NCBI GenBank assembly: GCA_965662745.1
Contig: CBFIJK010000011.1
Coordinates: 7,588-71,587 of the forward strand
DNA from: Anianibacter sp965662745
Lineage (GTDB): Bacteria > Pseudomonadota > Alphaproteobacteria > Rhodobacterales > Rhodobacteraceae
Direction: 5' to 3'
DNA length: 64,000 nt
Shown: piece after piece, positions 53,469 through 62,403 of the stretch
Position numbering within the stretch: the first letter of the stretch is position 1
Layout: the number at the start of each line of letters is the position of its first letter
The notes under the pieces: model-generated
The model's input: the letters and a program-made list of their open reading frames with translations, nothing else
Told to the model about the DNA's origin: nothing
Database searches by the model: none
Program-made: the position numbers and the translations under genes

Positions 53469-54935
53469 ATGTTCTCGCGATATAAAAAGCCCGACGGCCA
53501 GCCCGTTACTCCGGCCCCGCAAAAGGCCGCCTCGGCCATGTCCGCCGCTGCGCCCGTGCAAACGGACGCGCCCGTCGCAAAGCCTGTGGCCGAAGCGCCC
53601 GCAAAGGCCCCGCCGCGCAAGGCGCCCGCGCAGGCCACGCCGGTGGACCGCGAAAAAAAGCGCAAGGAACGCCTGTCCGAAATCAAGGTCGAGCTGCACA
53701 AGCGGCTTCTCGACACGCTGAACCTGTCAGCGCTGGAACACGCGCCGGAAAACGAACTGCGCCAGGAAATCGCGGCCATCGCCGCCGAGGCGCTCGAAGA
53801 ATTGTCGGTCGTTCTGAACCGCGAAGAACGCACAACGCTGATCCAGGATCTCTTTCACGAGGTCACGGGCCTAGGGCCGCTTGAGCCGTTGCTGAAAGAC
53901 GAAAATATCAGCGATATCCTGATCAACGGTCCGCACAACATCTTCATCGAAAAAGCGGGCAAGCTGACCAAGTCGGATGTCACCTTCAAGGATGAAAAGC
54001 ACCTTCTGCGGATCATCGACAAGATCGTGTCCGCCGTCGGCCGCCGTGTCGATGAATCAAACCCCTATGTCGACGCCCGCCTCGCCGATGGATCGCGTTT
54101 CAACGCGATGGTCCCGCCGGTGGCCGTGGATGGATCGCTCGTCTCGATCCGGAAATTCAAGAAGGACAAGCTGGGGATCAAGGATCTCGTCAACTTCGGC
54201 GCATTTTCCGAAGAGATGGCGATGTATCTCGAAGCGGCGGGCGCCTGCCGGCTGAACATCATCGTCTCGGGCGGTACGGGTTCGGGTAAGACAACGACGC
54301 TAAACGCCCTGTCGTCCTTCATCGACAATTCCGAACGCATCCTGACAATCGAGGATACGGCGGAACTTCAGCTTCAGCAGGACCATGTGGGCCGGATGGA
54401 ATCCAAGCCCGCGAACGTCGAAGGCAAGGGCGCGGTCACCCAGCGCGACTGTCTGCGCAACGCCCTGCGGATGCGTCCTGACCGGATCATCGTTGGTGAG
54501 ACGCGCGGCGAGGAAGTCATCGACATGCTTCAGGCGATGAACACCGGCCATGACGGTTCGATGACCACGATCCACGCCAACAGCGCGCGCGACGGGATCT
54601 CGCGCCTTGAGAACATGGTCGCGATGGCCGGGATCGAAATGCCGCTGAAGGCTGTGCGCAGCCAGATTGCATCGGCTGTGAATCTCATCGTGCAGGCCAG
54701 CCGCCTGCAGGACGGGTCGCGCCGGATGGTGTCGATCACCGAAATCACCGGCATGGAAGGCGACGTGATCTCGATGCAGGAAGTGTTTCGCTTCCAGCGC
54801 CTCGGGATCGAACCCAACGGCAAGATCATCGGCAAGTTCACCGCGACCGGCGTCCGGTCGCATTATTCCACCCGGTTCAAACAGTGGGGATACGATCTTC
54901 CACCGTCGATCTTCGAACCCAGCGTGAGTCTCTAA
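53469..54935 (+). CDS. cpaF: CpaF/TadA secretion ATPase
   Basis: TadA hexamers power pilus extension and probably retraction. The 488-aa protein has an Ala/Pro-rich, Lys-rich N-terminal linker (residues 1-60) and a helical domain. The ATPase core has Walker A GGTGSGKT at residues 268-275, an Asp box EDTAELQL and a His box MTTIHANSARDGISRLE. It starts 14 bases after cpaE and is followed 3 bases later by tadB. Confidence 0.96.
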   Translation: MFSRYKKPDGQPVTPAPQKAASAMSAAAPVQTDAPVAKPVAEAPAKAPPRKAPAQATPVDREKKRKERLSEIKVELHKRLLDTLNLSALEHAPENELRQEIAAIAAEALEELSVVLNREERTTLIQDLFHEVTGLGPLEPLLKDENISDILINGPHNIFIEKAGKLTKSDVTFKDEKHLLRIIDKIVSAVGRRVDESNPYVDARLADGSRFNAMVPPVAVDGSLVSIRKFKKDKLGIKDLVNFGAFSEEMAMYLEAAGACRLNIIVSGGTGSGKTTTLNALSSFIDNSERILTIEDTAELQLQQDHVGRMESKPANVEGKGAVTQRDCLRNALRMRPDRIIVGETRGEEVIDMLQAMNTGHDGSMTTIHANSARDGISRLENMVAMAGIEMPLKAVRSQIASAVNLIVQASRLQDGSRRMVSITEITGMEGDVISMQEVFRFQRLGIEPNGKIIGKFTATGVRSHYSTRFKQWGYDLPPSIFEPSVSL

Positions 54936-54938
54936 GCC

Positions 54939-55907
54939 ATGGAAATCAGTGCAGAACCGCTTATCTACGGCCTGATCTTCGTCGGCGTTCTGGTGCTCGT
55001 CGAGGGCATCTATCTCGCCGCGTTCGGAAAATCGATCAGCCTCAACAGCCGGGTCAATCGCCGCCTGCAGATGCTTGAATCGGGCAAGGGCCGCGAACAG
55101 GTTCTGGAACAGCTCCGCAAGGAGATGAGCCAGCACATCAAGTCGCAATCGATCCCCTTCTACGCCAAGCTGGCCGAGAAGGCGCAAAAGGCGAACCTTG
55201 CCTTCTCGCCCACCCAGCTTGTGATGATGATGGTCGTCCTGACCATCGTCGCTTTTGTCGGCCTGACCATCGGCACTGGTGCCAGCGCCCCCATACGCGC
55301 GGTTGTCGCGGTCGGGATGGGCGTGGGCGGCATCTACATGTGGGTCGCCGGCAAGGCGAAAAAGCGCATGAAGATGATCGAGGAACAGCTGCCCGAAGCA
55401 GTGGAACTCATGGTGCGCAGCTTGCGCGTCGGCCACCCCTTTGTTGCCTCGCTGCAGATCGTGTCGAAAGAGGTCCCCGATCCGCTTGGCACGGAATTTG
55501 GCATGATCTCGGACGAGGCCGCCTATGGCCGCGATGTCGGTGAAGCGCTCAAGGCGATGGCCGAACGGCTTGATATGCAGGATTTGCGCTTCCTTGCCGT
55601 TGCCGTGAACATCCAGCAAACCTCGGGCGGCAACCTCGCCGAGGTGCTCGACGGTCTCGCCGTTGTCATCCGTTCGCGGTTCAAGCTGTTCCGAAAGGTC
55701 GCCGCCATCACCGCCGAGGCGAACTGGTCGGGCAAGTTCCTGTCCGCCTTCCCCATCGTGGCCCTGATCGGCATCAACACCGCGCAGCCGAACTATTACG
55801 ACAAGGTCATCGACACGCCCGTCTTCATCCCAGCCTGTTTCGTCGTGTTCGGCTTCCTGCTCGCGAACCTGCTGATCATGAAGAAACTCACGAATATTCA
55901 GGTCTGA
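54939..55907 (+). CDS. tadB: TadB inner-membrane platform protein
   Basis: The 322-aa type II secretion F-like protein has an N-terminal helix, two mid-chain helices (QLVMMMVVLTIVAFVGLTIG and a following pair), the cytoplasmic T2SSF domain (EQLPEAVELMVRSLRVGHPF...GEALKAMAERLD) and C-terminal helices. TadB and TadC together form the platform turned by TadA. Spacing to tadA and tadC (3 and 12 bases) shows one operon. Confidence 0.94.
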   Translation: MEISAEPLIYGLIFVGVLVLVEGIYLAAFGKSISLNSRVNRRLQMLESGKGREQVLEQLRKEMSQHIKSQSIPFYAKLAEKAQKANLAFSPTQLVMMMVVLTIVAFVGLTIGTGASAPIRAVVAVGMGVGGIYMWVAGKAKKRMKMIEEQLPEAVELMVRSLRVGHPFVASLQIVSKEVPDPLGTEFGMISDEAAYGRDVGEALKAMAERLDMQDLRFLAVAVNIQQTSGGNLAEVLDGLAVVIRSRFKLFRKVAAITAEANWSGKFLSAFPIVALIGINTAQPNYYDKVIDTPVFIPACFVVFGFLLANLLIMKKLTNIQV

Positions 55908-55919
55908 GGAGACAGCGTC

Positions 55920-56894
55920 ATGGAACTCATCACCTCGATCCTCGGCCCTTATGGCCCCCTGATGCTCGTCGGCGGCCTTGGCGTTGTCCTGATCCTCATT
56001 TCGATCCCCTTGCTGATGAGCAGCAAGGAAGATCCGATGGCCAAGCTCAAGCGCAGCCAGCACGAGGAACAGAAGAAAAAGGCCAACCCGGAAACACGCC
56101 TGCGCGCGCCCAGCAAACAGGACAAGCTGGAAAAATACGCGGGCTTTCTCGAGCCGCAGAGCGAAGACGATTATTCCGCCGCCCGGATGAAGCTGATCCG
56201 CGCCGGCTTCAGGTCGAAATCCTCGGTCCGCATCTATTATTTCCTGACGCTGACAATGGGGCTTGGTGGCCTGATCCTTGGCCTGATCTACACGCTCGTC
56301 TCGGGCGGGATGTCCGAAGGGATCAATCCGATCGCCATGGCAACGATCCTGGTGCCTGGCCTGCTGGGCTACATGGGCCCCAAGCGCTACGTCTCCAGCC
56401 GCGCCGAAAAGCGAAAGAAAGAGATTATCGAAGGTTTTCCCGATGCGCTCGACCTGCTTCTGGTCTGCGTCGAGGCGGGCCAGTCGCTTGACCAGGCCAT
56501 CCTGCGCGTGTCGAAGGAAATCGCGACGAGCTATCCGGCGCTCTCCGAAGAACTGGCGCTTGTCAGCTATGAATCGAAGGCGGGCAAGGACCGGTCCAGC
56601 GTTCTGAAGGACATGGGCGAGCGGGTCGACGTGCCCGATGTGGCCAGCTTCGTCACCGTTCTGGTGCAATCGGCCAGCTTCGGTACGCCAATTTCCGAGG
56701 CGCTGCGGGTCTATGCTGCCGAGATGCGCGACAAGCGCCTGATGCGCGCCGAAGAGGCCGCGAACCAGTTGCCGACCAAGATGACGCTGATGACGATGGC
56801 CTTCACGGTTCCACCGCTCATGGTGATCCTCGTCGGCCCCTCGGTCTACGACGTGTATCTCACGCTCGGGTCCGGACAGATCGCGGCGTTCTGA
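55920..56894 (+). CDS. tadC: TadC inner-membrane platform protein
   Basis: The 324-aa protein has the same T2SSF design as TadB (EGFPDALDLLLVCVEAGQSLDQAILRVSKE) with N-terminal, central and C-terminal helices. The N-terminus has an acidic/basic linker (SKEDPMAKLKRSQHEEQKKK). Its stop overlaps the next start as TGATG. Confidence 0.94.
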   Translation: MELITSILGPYGPLMLVGGLGVVLILISIPLLMSSKEDPMAKLKRSQHEEQKKKANPETRLRAPSKQDKLEKYAGFLEPQSEDDYSAARMKLIRAGFRSKSSVRIYYFLTLTMGLGGLILGLIYTLVSGGMSEGINPIAMATILVPGLLGYMGPKRYVSSRAEKRKKEIIEGFPDALDLLLVCVEAGQSLDQAILRVSKEIATSYPALSEELALVSYESKAGKDRSSVLKDMGERVDVPDVASFVTVLVQSASFGTPISEALRVYAAEMRDKRLMRAEEAANQLPTKMTLMTMAFTVPPLMVILVGPSVYDVYLTLGSGQIAAF

Positions 56895-57481
56895 TGGGTA
56901 TGCGGGGGCATCACATCACGGCAGCATTTCTTCTGGCCGGGGCGCTGGGCGCCTGCGGCCAGACGCCCGATGCAAGCACCGAGGCGCTGGAGGCCAATCA
57001 AGGCGTATATGCGCCCGTCGGGATTGATCCCGACGGCGAGACCGTGGACGGCATGGTCGTCGGGCACCGTCTGATGGCGGCGGGCGAATATGAACTCGCA
57101 CTAGACGCCTTTCTGCGCAGCGCCGCGACCGACGGCATGACGCCTGAAATCCTGTCGGCGCTGGGGTCCGCGAACCTGAAACTGGGGCGGCTCGACCAGT
57201 CCGAACGACTCTTGCGCCAAGCGGTCGAGGCGGACGAGACCTTCGTTCCCGCGTGGAACAATCTTGGCGTCGTGCTGATGGAACAGGGCCGAATGGGCGA
57301 GGCTGCGGCGACCTTCCGCCAGGCCTTTGCCCTCGATAGTGGCGGAAATGCAGGAATTCGCGAAAACCTGACCTTGGCGCTCGCAAAAATCGAAAATCCT
57401 ACGTATGATGATGAAAATAACTCCGACTTCGCGTTGGTTCGCAATGGAAGGGGCGCCTACAAGCTCCTGTCGAACCCCTAA
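56894..57481 (+). CDS. tadD: TadD-like TPR lipoprotein
   Basis: The 195-aa product has a lipoprotein signal (AAFLLAGALGAC) and three TPR-type repeats (VVGHRLMAAGEYELALDAFL, LSALGSANLKLGRLDQSERLL, WNNLGVVLMEQGRMGEAAATFRQA). TadD-type pilotins help secretin placement. The start overlaps the tadC stop by one base. The gene ends 36 bases before a second TPR lipoprotein gene. Confidence 0.88.
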   Translation: MGMRGHHITAAFLLAGALGACGQTPDASTEALEANQGVYAPVGIDPDGETVDGMVVGHRLMAAGEYELALDAFLRSAATDGMTPEILSALGSANLKLGRLDQSERLLRQAVEADETFVPAWNNLGVVLMEQGRMGEAAATFRQAFALDSGGNAGIRENLTLALAKIENPTYDDENNSDFALVRNGRGAYKLLSNP

Positions 57482-57517
57482 GCGAGGCGGGACGAGCAGT
57501 AAGGGCAGATAATTTCC

Positions 57518-58375
57518 ATGCGGCAGGCCTGGATCGCTTTGCTTTGCGCTTTTGCGCTGACCTCTCTCGGGGCCTGTGACAGGTTCCGCGCGGATGATCG
57601 TGCCGATGTGGGACGTGCCGTGAAGGGCGTGAACGTCATCGACGAAAGCAACCTTGGCGACATCATGCTGACCGTGGCCGACCCGAACGAGGCCGTCACC
57701 TACTTCCAGCGCACGCTGAAGGAAAACCCCGACCGCGTCGATGTACGCCGGGGCCTTGCGAAATCGCTGATCCGCGCCAAGCGCACCGATGATGCGGTGA
57801 AAGCGTGGAAGCTGGTTGTCGAGCATGACAAGGCGACCAATGATGACAAGGTCGATTATGCCGATGCGCTGATCCGGTCCGGCGAGTGGGAGCTTGCCGA
57901 GATGGAACTCGACAAGATTGCGCCGACCTACGAGACCTACAATCGCTACCGGCTTGAAGCGATGGTTGCCGATTCCAACCGCGAGTGGGAAAAGGCCGAC
58001 GCCTTCTATGAAACCGCCGCTGGCATGACCACAAAACCGGCGGGCGTTCTGAACAACTGGGGCTATTCGAAGCTGACGCGCGGCGATTTCAGCGAGGCGG
58101 AAAGCCTGTTCGTCGATGCGATCCGCTATGACGAGACGATCTTCACCTCAAAGAACAACCTCGCCCTCGCCCGCGCTGCACAAGGCCAGTACGACCTGCC
58201 CGCCTTCCCGATGACCCAGATCGAGCGCGCACAGCTTTTGCACACGCTGGGCCTGTCGGCCGTCAAACGCGGCGATGTCGAGATGGGCAAATCGCTTCTT
58301 CGCGACGCGATCGAAACCCACCCGCGCCACTTCGAAGCCGCCGTGCGCGCCTTGCGTGCCTTGGAAGGCTACTGA
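57518..58375 (+). CDS. Second TPR lipoprotein of the Tad locus
   Basis: The 285-aa product has a lipoprotein signal ending in LGAC and about six TPR repeats (NLGDIMLTVADPNEAVTYFQRTL through LLHTLGLSAVKRGDVEMGK). It resembles TadD-type proteins and probably works with the shorter TPR lipoprotein upstream. The ATG is preceded by AAGGGCAGATAA. The prepilin peptidase ATG follows the stop by 4 bases. Confidence 0.88.
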   Translation: MRQAWIALLCAFALTSLGACDRFRADDRADVGRAVKGVNVIDESNLGDIMLTVADPNEAVTYFQRTLKENPDRVDVRRGLAKSLIRAKRTDDAVKAWKLVVEHDKATNDDKVDYADALIRSGEWELAEMELDKIAPTYETYNRYRLEAMVADSNREWEKADAFYETAAGMTTKPAGVLNNWGYSKLTRGDFSEAESLFVDAIRYDETIFTSKNNLALARAAQGQYDLPAFPMTQIERAQLLHTLGLSAVKRGDVEMGKSLLRDAIETHPRHFEAAVRALRALEGY

Positions 58376-58379
58376 CGCG

Positions 58380-58880
58380 ATGGGGCTGGAAATTTCCGTG
58401 GCAGAGGCGCTTTGGTTTCTGCCCTTTGTCATCCCGATCTGTGTCTGGGCCGCGTGGAGCGATCTTAAATACATGAAGATCCGCAACAAGGCGGTTCTTG
58501 CCTTGCTTGTCGTCTTCCTCGTGATCGGCCTGATCGCCCTGCCCATCGAAGATTACCTGTGGCGCTTTGTGCATTTCGCGGTCGTTCTGGCCGTCGGCTT
58601 CGTTCTGAACGCGCTGCGCCTTCTGGGCGCAGGGGACGCGAAATTCGCCGCCGCCATGGCGCCCTTCATCACGCTTCAGGATGTCGGGCCGTTCTTTTTC
58701 CTGCTGGCCTTCGTGTCGATAGCCGCGCTGGCCACCCACCGCATGTTCCGCGCGATGCCCGGCTTTCGCGCGCGCACCAGCGATTGGGAAAGCTGGAACA
58801 AGGCGAAATTTCCCATGGGCTTTGCCCTGGGTCCAAGCCTTGTCTTTTACCTACTTCTGGGCGCGATCCCGGGCGGATGA
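58380..58880 (+). CDS. cpaA: Tad prepilin peptidase (CpaA/TadV)
   Basis: The 166-aa integral membrane aspartic peptidase cleaves Flp leaders. It lacks the N-methylase domain and has the two catalytic aspartates, in WSDLKYMKIRN and in GAGDAKF (GxGD). Five or six hydrophobic segments are present. The ATG at 58380 is chosen because it lies just after the previous stop and gives a normal N-terminus. The frame is open upstream within the TPR gene. Confidence 0.93.
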   Translation: MGLEISVAEALWFLPFVIPICVWAAWSDLKYMKIRNKAVLALLVVFLVIGLIALPIEDYLWRFVHFAVVLAVGFVLNALRLLGAGDAKFAAAMAPFITLQDVGPFFFLLAFVSIAALATHRMFRAMPGFRARTSDWESWNKAKFPMGFALGPSLVFYLLLGAIPGG

Positions 58881-58946
58881 TCCCGGATTTTGCCACATTG
58901 ATCTGCCACGAAGACCAGCAAGACGATTAGCGCAAAGGGGTTTCCC

Positions 58947-60257
58947 ATGAACATGCAGACCGGTTCCGTGATCGCCCCGCCGCCGCCCAAGCGGCTGGAA
59001 GACACGGGCCTGACCATGGTCATGATGCGCGACATCCTTCTCAAGACAATGTTCCGCCGAAACCTCGACAAGGTCACGCAACTGTCGAAGGTCCTGTGCC
59101 TGTCGCCGATGCTGACCCAGGAACTGATCGACATCGCGCGCGGTCAGGGCCTGTTGGAAGCGATGGGCACCATGCACGCGAACTCATCAAGCGAGATGGG
59201 ATTCCAGCTCACTGATCAGGGCCGCGCCCGCGCGCTTGATGCGCTAAGCCAGTCGGAATATTTCGGCGCGCTGCCGGTGCCCATGGCAATGTATGGCGAA
59301 CAGACCAAGCGTCAGTCGGTCCGCAACATGCGCATCACGCGTGACCAGCTGACCAAGGCGATGGGCCAGCTGATCCTGCCGCCCACCCTTCTCGACCAGC
59401 TCGGCCCCGCAGTTGGAGCTGGCCGCTCGATCTTGATGTACGGACCGCCCGGCAACGGTAAATCCTCGATCTCGAACGGTATTCGCAACGCGCTTGGGGA
59501 CAACATCTATGTTCCGCGCGCGATCGAATACTCGGGACAGGTCATCACCGTTTACGACCCCATCGTGCACACGGCCACGCCGGAACCCGAGACCGCTGCG
59601 ACATCCTTGCGGTCCGCCGATTCCACCCGCGACCGGCGCTATGTGCTGTGCGAGCGGCCGACCGTCATCACGGGCGGCGAGCTGTCGCTGGGCATGCTCG
59701 ATCTCGTCTACAACCCGACAAGCCGGACCTACCAGGCGCCCTTGCAGCTGAAATCCACCGGCGGCGTCTTCATCGTCGACGACCTTGGCCGCCAGGCCGA
59801 TCCGCCCCAGGCACTGATCAACCGCTGGATCGTTCCGCTTGAGGAAAGCAAGGACATCCTGTCGCTGCAATCGGGCGAGAAATTCGAAGTGCCCTTCGAC
59901 ACGATGGTGATCTTCTCGACCAACTTCCATCCGAACGAGATCTTCGACCAGGCCGCGCTGCGCCGGATCTTCTTCAAGATCAAGATCGACGGGCCGAACA
60001 AGCAGGACTTCCTGAAAATCTTTGCGCTGATCGCCAAGAAAAAGGGGATGCCGCTGGACGAAGCGTCGCTGATCCACCTGATCAAGAACAAGTATCCGAC
60101 GATCAACAATGTCTATGCGAACTACCAGCCGGTTTTCCTGATCGACCAGATGATCTCGATCTGCGAATTCGAAGGGACACCCTATCACATGACGCCCGAA
60201 CTTGTGGATCGCGCCTGGTCTAACCTCTTCGTCAGGGACGAAAAGATCGTCAAATAG
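58947..60257 (+). CDS. Tad-linked AAA ATPase
   Basis: The 436-aa cytoplasmic protein has an N-terminal region with a winged-helix-like feel (residues 20-120) and an AAA core with Walker A GPPGNGKSS (about residue 165), Walker B VFIVDDLGRQ and a sensor-like STNFHPN. It is not the secretion ATPase (TadA) nor CpaE. I recall similar AAA proteins next to tad genes in Rhodobacterales. A chaperone or regulatory role in pilus biogenesis is inferred from position. It starts 66 bases after the peptidase gene. Confidence 0.82.
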   Translation: MNMQTGSVIAPPPPKRLEDTGLTMVMMRDILLKTMFRRNLDKVTQLSKVLCLSPMLTQELIDIARGQGLLEAMGTMHANSSSEMGFQLTDQGRARALDALSQSEYFGALPVPMAMYGEQTKRQSVRNMRITRDQLTKAMGQLILPPTLLDQLGPAVGAGRSILMYGPPGNGKSSISNGIRNALGDNIYVPRAIEYSGQVITVYDPIVHTATPEPETAATSLRSADSTRDRRYVLCERPTVITGGELSLGMLDLVYNPTSRTYQAPLQLKSTGGVFIVDDLGRQADPPQALINRWIVPLEESKDILSLQSGEKFEVPFDTMVIFSTNFHPNEIFDQAALRRIFFKIKIDGPNKQDFLKIFALIAKKKGMPLDEASLIHLIKNKYPTINNVYANYQPVFLIDQMISICEFEGTPYHMTPELVDRAWSNLFVRDEKIVK

Positions 60258-60415
60258 GCACTTGGTGAATGCCTAGTCGCCCCAGCGCACCCTCTTTCCA
60301 CCACTGATTGTGCAGGTGACAAAATCTTGATGGAACCCCCTAGGCGCACCGCTATAGGCGGTGCTACGTTCTATCAGGGCGGAATCGCTTTGGGATGGGA
60401 CAGGGACTTTCACCG

Positions 60416-61222
60416 ATGATGATGTCGATGCGTCGATTCTTGCGCGATGGCTCAAGCGATACGACGGAGCCGCAGATCAACGCGGTCTTCGACGCCCCCG
60501 TCAAATGCCGCGAACCAATCTATGCTATAGGCGATCTTCACGGGCGGTCCGATATGATCGCGCCGATGATCAACATGATCGACGCCGACCGGTCCAAACG
60601 CGGCTATCCCGATGCAAAGATTGTGTTTCTTGGCGATTACATAGACCGGGGTGACAAGGTCGCCGTGACGCTTGGCGTCCTGCGCGCGCTCAGCGAACGC
60701 AGCGATGGCGAGATCAAGTGCCTGATGGGAAATCACGAGAAGATGCTTCTCGATTTTCTAGATTCGCCCGAGGAAAGCGGCCCGCGCTGGCTGCGCCATG
60801 GCGGTCTTCAGACCCTTGCAAGCTTTAAGGTGGGCGGCGTGTGCACCCTGTCGACCGGCGCCGATCTGGTGACCGCCGCGATGAAACTGCGCGCTGCAAT
60901 GCCTATCGGCATGGAAGACTGGCTGCGCGATTTGTCACTGACCTGGCAAAGCGGCAACGTCATGTGCGTCCATGCCGCCGCCGACCCTGCACTTCCGATC
61001 CATGCCCAGTCGGAACGCACCCTCTTGTGGGGTCACAAGCAGTTCTACTCGGCGGATCGGCGCGATGGCATCTGGATCGTCCATGGCCATAACGTTGTCT
61101 CGGCGCCCATTGCACGGCGCGGGCGCGTGTCGGTCGATACGGGCGCCTATTTCAGCGGTCGTCTGTCTGCTGCGGCGATCTACCCGGACGAGGCGGTCGA
61201 TTTCATCCGCCTCGCGGTCTGA
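60416..61222 (+). CDS. Calcineurin-like metallophosphatase (PPP type)
   Basis: The product of about 268 aa has the metal-site motifs GDLHGR, GDYIDRGD, GNHE and the later HGHN (IVHGHNVVSAP), as in bacterial serine/threonine phosphatases of the PrpA/ApaH branch. ATGs at 60395, 60416 and 60428 are all possible. 60416 follows AGGGACTTTCACCG. Substrate could be phosphoproteins or diadenosine polyphosphates. It follows the AAA gene by about 160 bases and may be regulated separately. Confidence 0.85.
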   Translation: MMMSMRRFLRDGSSDTTEPQINAVFDAPVKCREPIYAIGDLHGRSDMIAPMINMIDADRSKRGYPDAKIVFLGDYIDRGDKVAVTLGVLRALSERSDGEIKCLMGNHEKMLLDFLDSPEESGPRWLRHGGLQTLASFKVGGVCTLSTGADLVTAAMKLRAAMPIGMEDWLRDLSLTWQSGNVMCVHAAADPALPIHAQSERTLLWGHKQFYSADRRDGIWIVHGHNVVSAPIARRGRVSVDTGAYFSGRLSAAAIYPDEAVDFIRLAV

Positions 61223-61264
61223 GCTTGTTTGCCAAACGGCGCGTCCTCGGCTAGCCCACGCGCC

Positions 61265-61891
61265 ATGGAACTTGACGAGATCACATCGCTGTTCACCCGC
61301 TCGGACGGTCAGTACCTTTTTGCGCGCTGGGGCCGCCCGCTTGCGCCGGTTGTCTTTGGTGTCGAAGACGAGACCCTGTCCATCGTGAAAGGTGCGATCG
61401 AAGCGGTCGCACAATTGACCGGGCTCGAGATCGCGGAAACTGACCCCGAACTTGGCGCGAACCTGATGGTATTCTTCATCCGCGACTGGGATGAATTGAC
61501 CGCGACCCCCAATCTTGAACGGCTGATCGACGGGCTTGTCCCGCTGGTGGATCGCCTGAAGGCCGCGGATGCGAACCAGTACCGCGTCTTCCGCTTCGAC
61601 GAGAACGGCGCGATCCGCGCGGCCTTTGTCTTTGTGCGGATGGATGCCGAGATGGCGAAGATCCCCGCCGAGACCATCGCGCTGTCCCAAGTGGTGCAAA
61701 CCGCGCTTTTGTGGTCCGATACCGCGTTCACGGACAAATCCGCGCTGGGGCAAACCGAAGGCGGTCATGTTCTTCTGCGCCCCGAGATCGCCAGCCTCAT
61801 GCGCGCCGCCTATGATCCGGTGATGCCCCCCGCCGCCAATGACCCAAGCCACGCCCTGCGCCTGATGGCCCGGATGGGAGCCACGCAATGA
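61265..61891 (+). CDS. Protein of unknown function coupled to ybgC
   Basis: I do not recognise the family. The 208-aa product is soluble, without signal peptide or helix: acidic N-terminal half (ELDEITSLFTRSDGQYLFARWG), then a domain with YRVFRFDENGAIRAAFVFVRMD that reads as beta-strand rich. Its stop overlaps the ybgC start as ATGA (61888-61891), so the two are translationally coupled and it may act with the Tol system or the thioesterase. An upstream in-frame ATG is possible but lacks homology evidence. Confidence 0.7.
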   Translation: MELDEITSLFTRSDGQYLFARWGRPLAPVVFGVEDETLSIVKGAIEAVAQLTGLEIAETDPELGANLMVFFIRDWDELTATPNLERLIDGLVPLVDRLKAADANQYRVFRFDENGAIRAAFVFVRMDAEMAKIPAETIALSQVVQTALLWSDTAFTDKSALGQTEGGHVLLRPEIASLMRAAYDPVMPPAANDPSHALRLMARMGATQ

Positions 61892-62277
61892 CCCATGAGT
61901 TTCGCTGCCGTGTCTACTACGAAGACACCGATCTGGCGGGCATCGTTTACTATGCCAATTACCTGCGCTTCATCGAACGGGCGCGTACCGAATGGGTCCG
62001 GTCCATCGGGATCGACCAAGTTCGGCTGAAAGAGGATGAGGGCCTCGTCTTCGCCGTGCGGCGGCTTGAGGCCGACTACCTCAGCCCAGGGCGGTTCGAC
62101 GAGGAACTGACCGTGCTGACCCGCGTGGTGTCGACGACCGGCGTGCGCATCGTGCTGGCGCAGGACGTGATGCGCGGCGAAGAGCTGCTGTTTCAAGCCC
62201 AAGTCACCCTTGTCGCGCTGACCGAAACGGGCCATCCCACGCGGTTGCCAGCGAATATCCGCCGAACCGTGCACTAG
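61888..62277 (+). CDS. ybgC: Tol-Pal associated acyl-CoA thioesterase YbgC
   Basis: The 129-aa hot-dog thioesterase has the catalytic Asp in RVYYEDTDLAGIVYYANYLRFIERART, given here only by its key ends, and the usual SPGRFDEEL and RTVH tail. It is the first classical gene of ybgC-tolQ-tolR-tolA-tolB-pal and may act on phospholipid acyl-CoA or acyl-ACP near the division site. It is followed by 126 bases that could hold a tolQ promoter. Confidence 0.93.
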   Translation: MTHEFRCRVYYEDTDLAGIVYYANYLRFIERARTEWVRSIGIDQVRLKEDEGLVFAVRRLEADYLSPGRFDEELTVLTRVVSTTGVRIVLAQDVMRGEELLFQAQVTLVALTETGHPTRLPANIRRTVH

Positions 62278-62403
62278 CGCCGCAAAGGTCCCGCCGATCA
62301 CGCGCTAGTGTTGGATTTCCGCCTTTCAGTGCTGTAGATTTGCTGTCACAGGGCCGCAACAAGACGGCCTTAGACAAATCCGGGCACTTGACGAGCAGGA
62401 CAT

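Noticed and set aside
54300..56669. Very long open frame (789 codons) antisense to cpaF-tadB-tadC
   Set aside because: It mirrors the codon periodicity of the sense genes in GC-rich DNA, and its product has no recognisable domain.
60340..60366. GCACCGC/GCGGTGC hairpin between the AAA and phosphatase genes as a terminator
   Set aside because: Stem is short, there is no T run, and it could as well be part of the promoter region.
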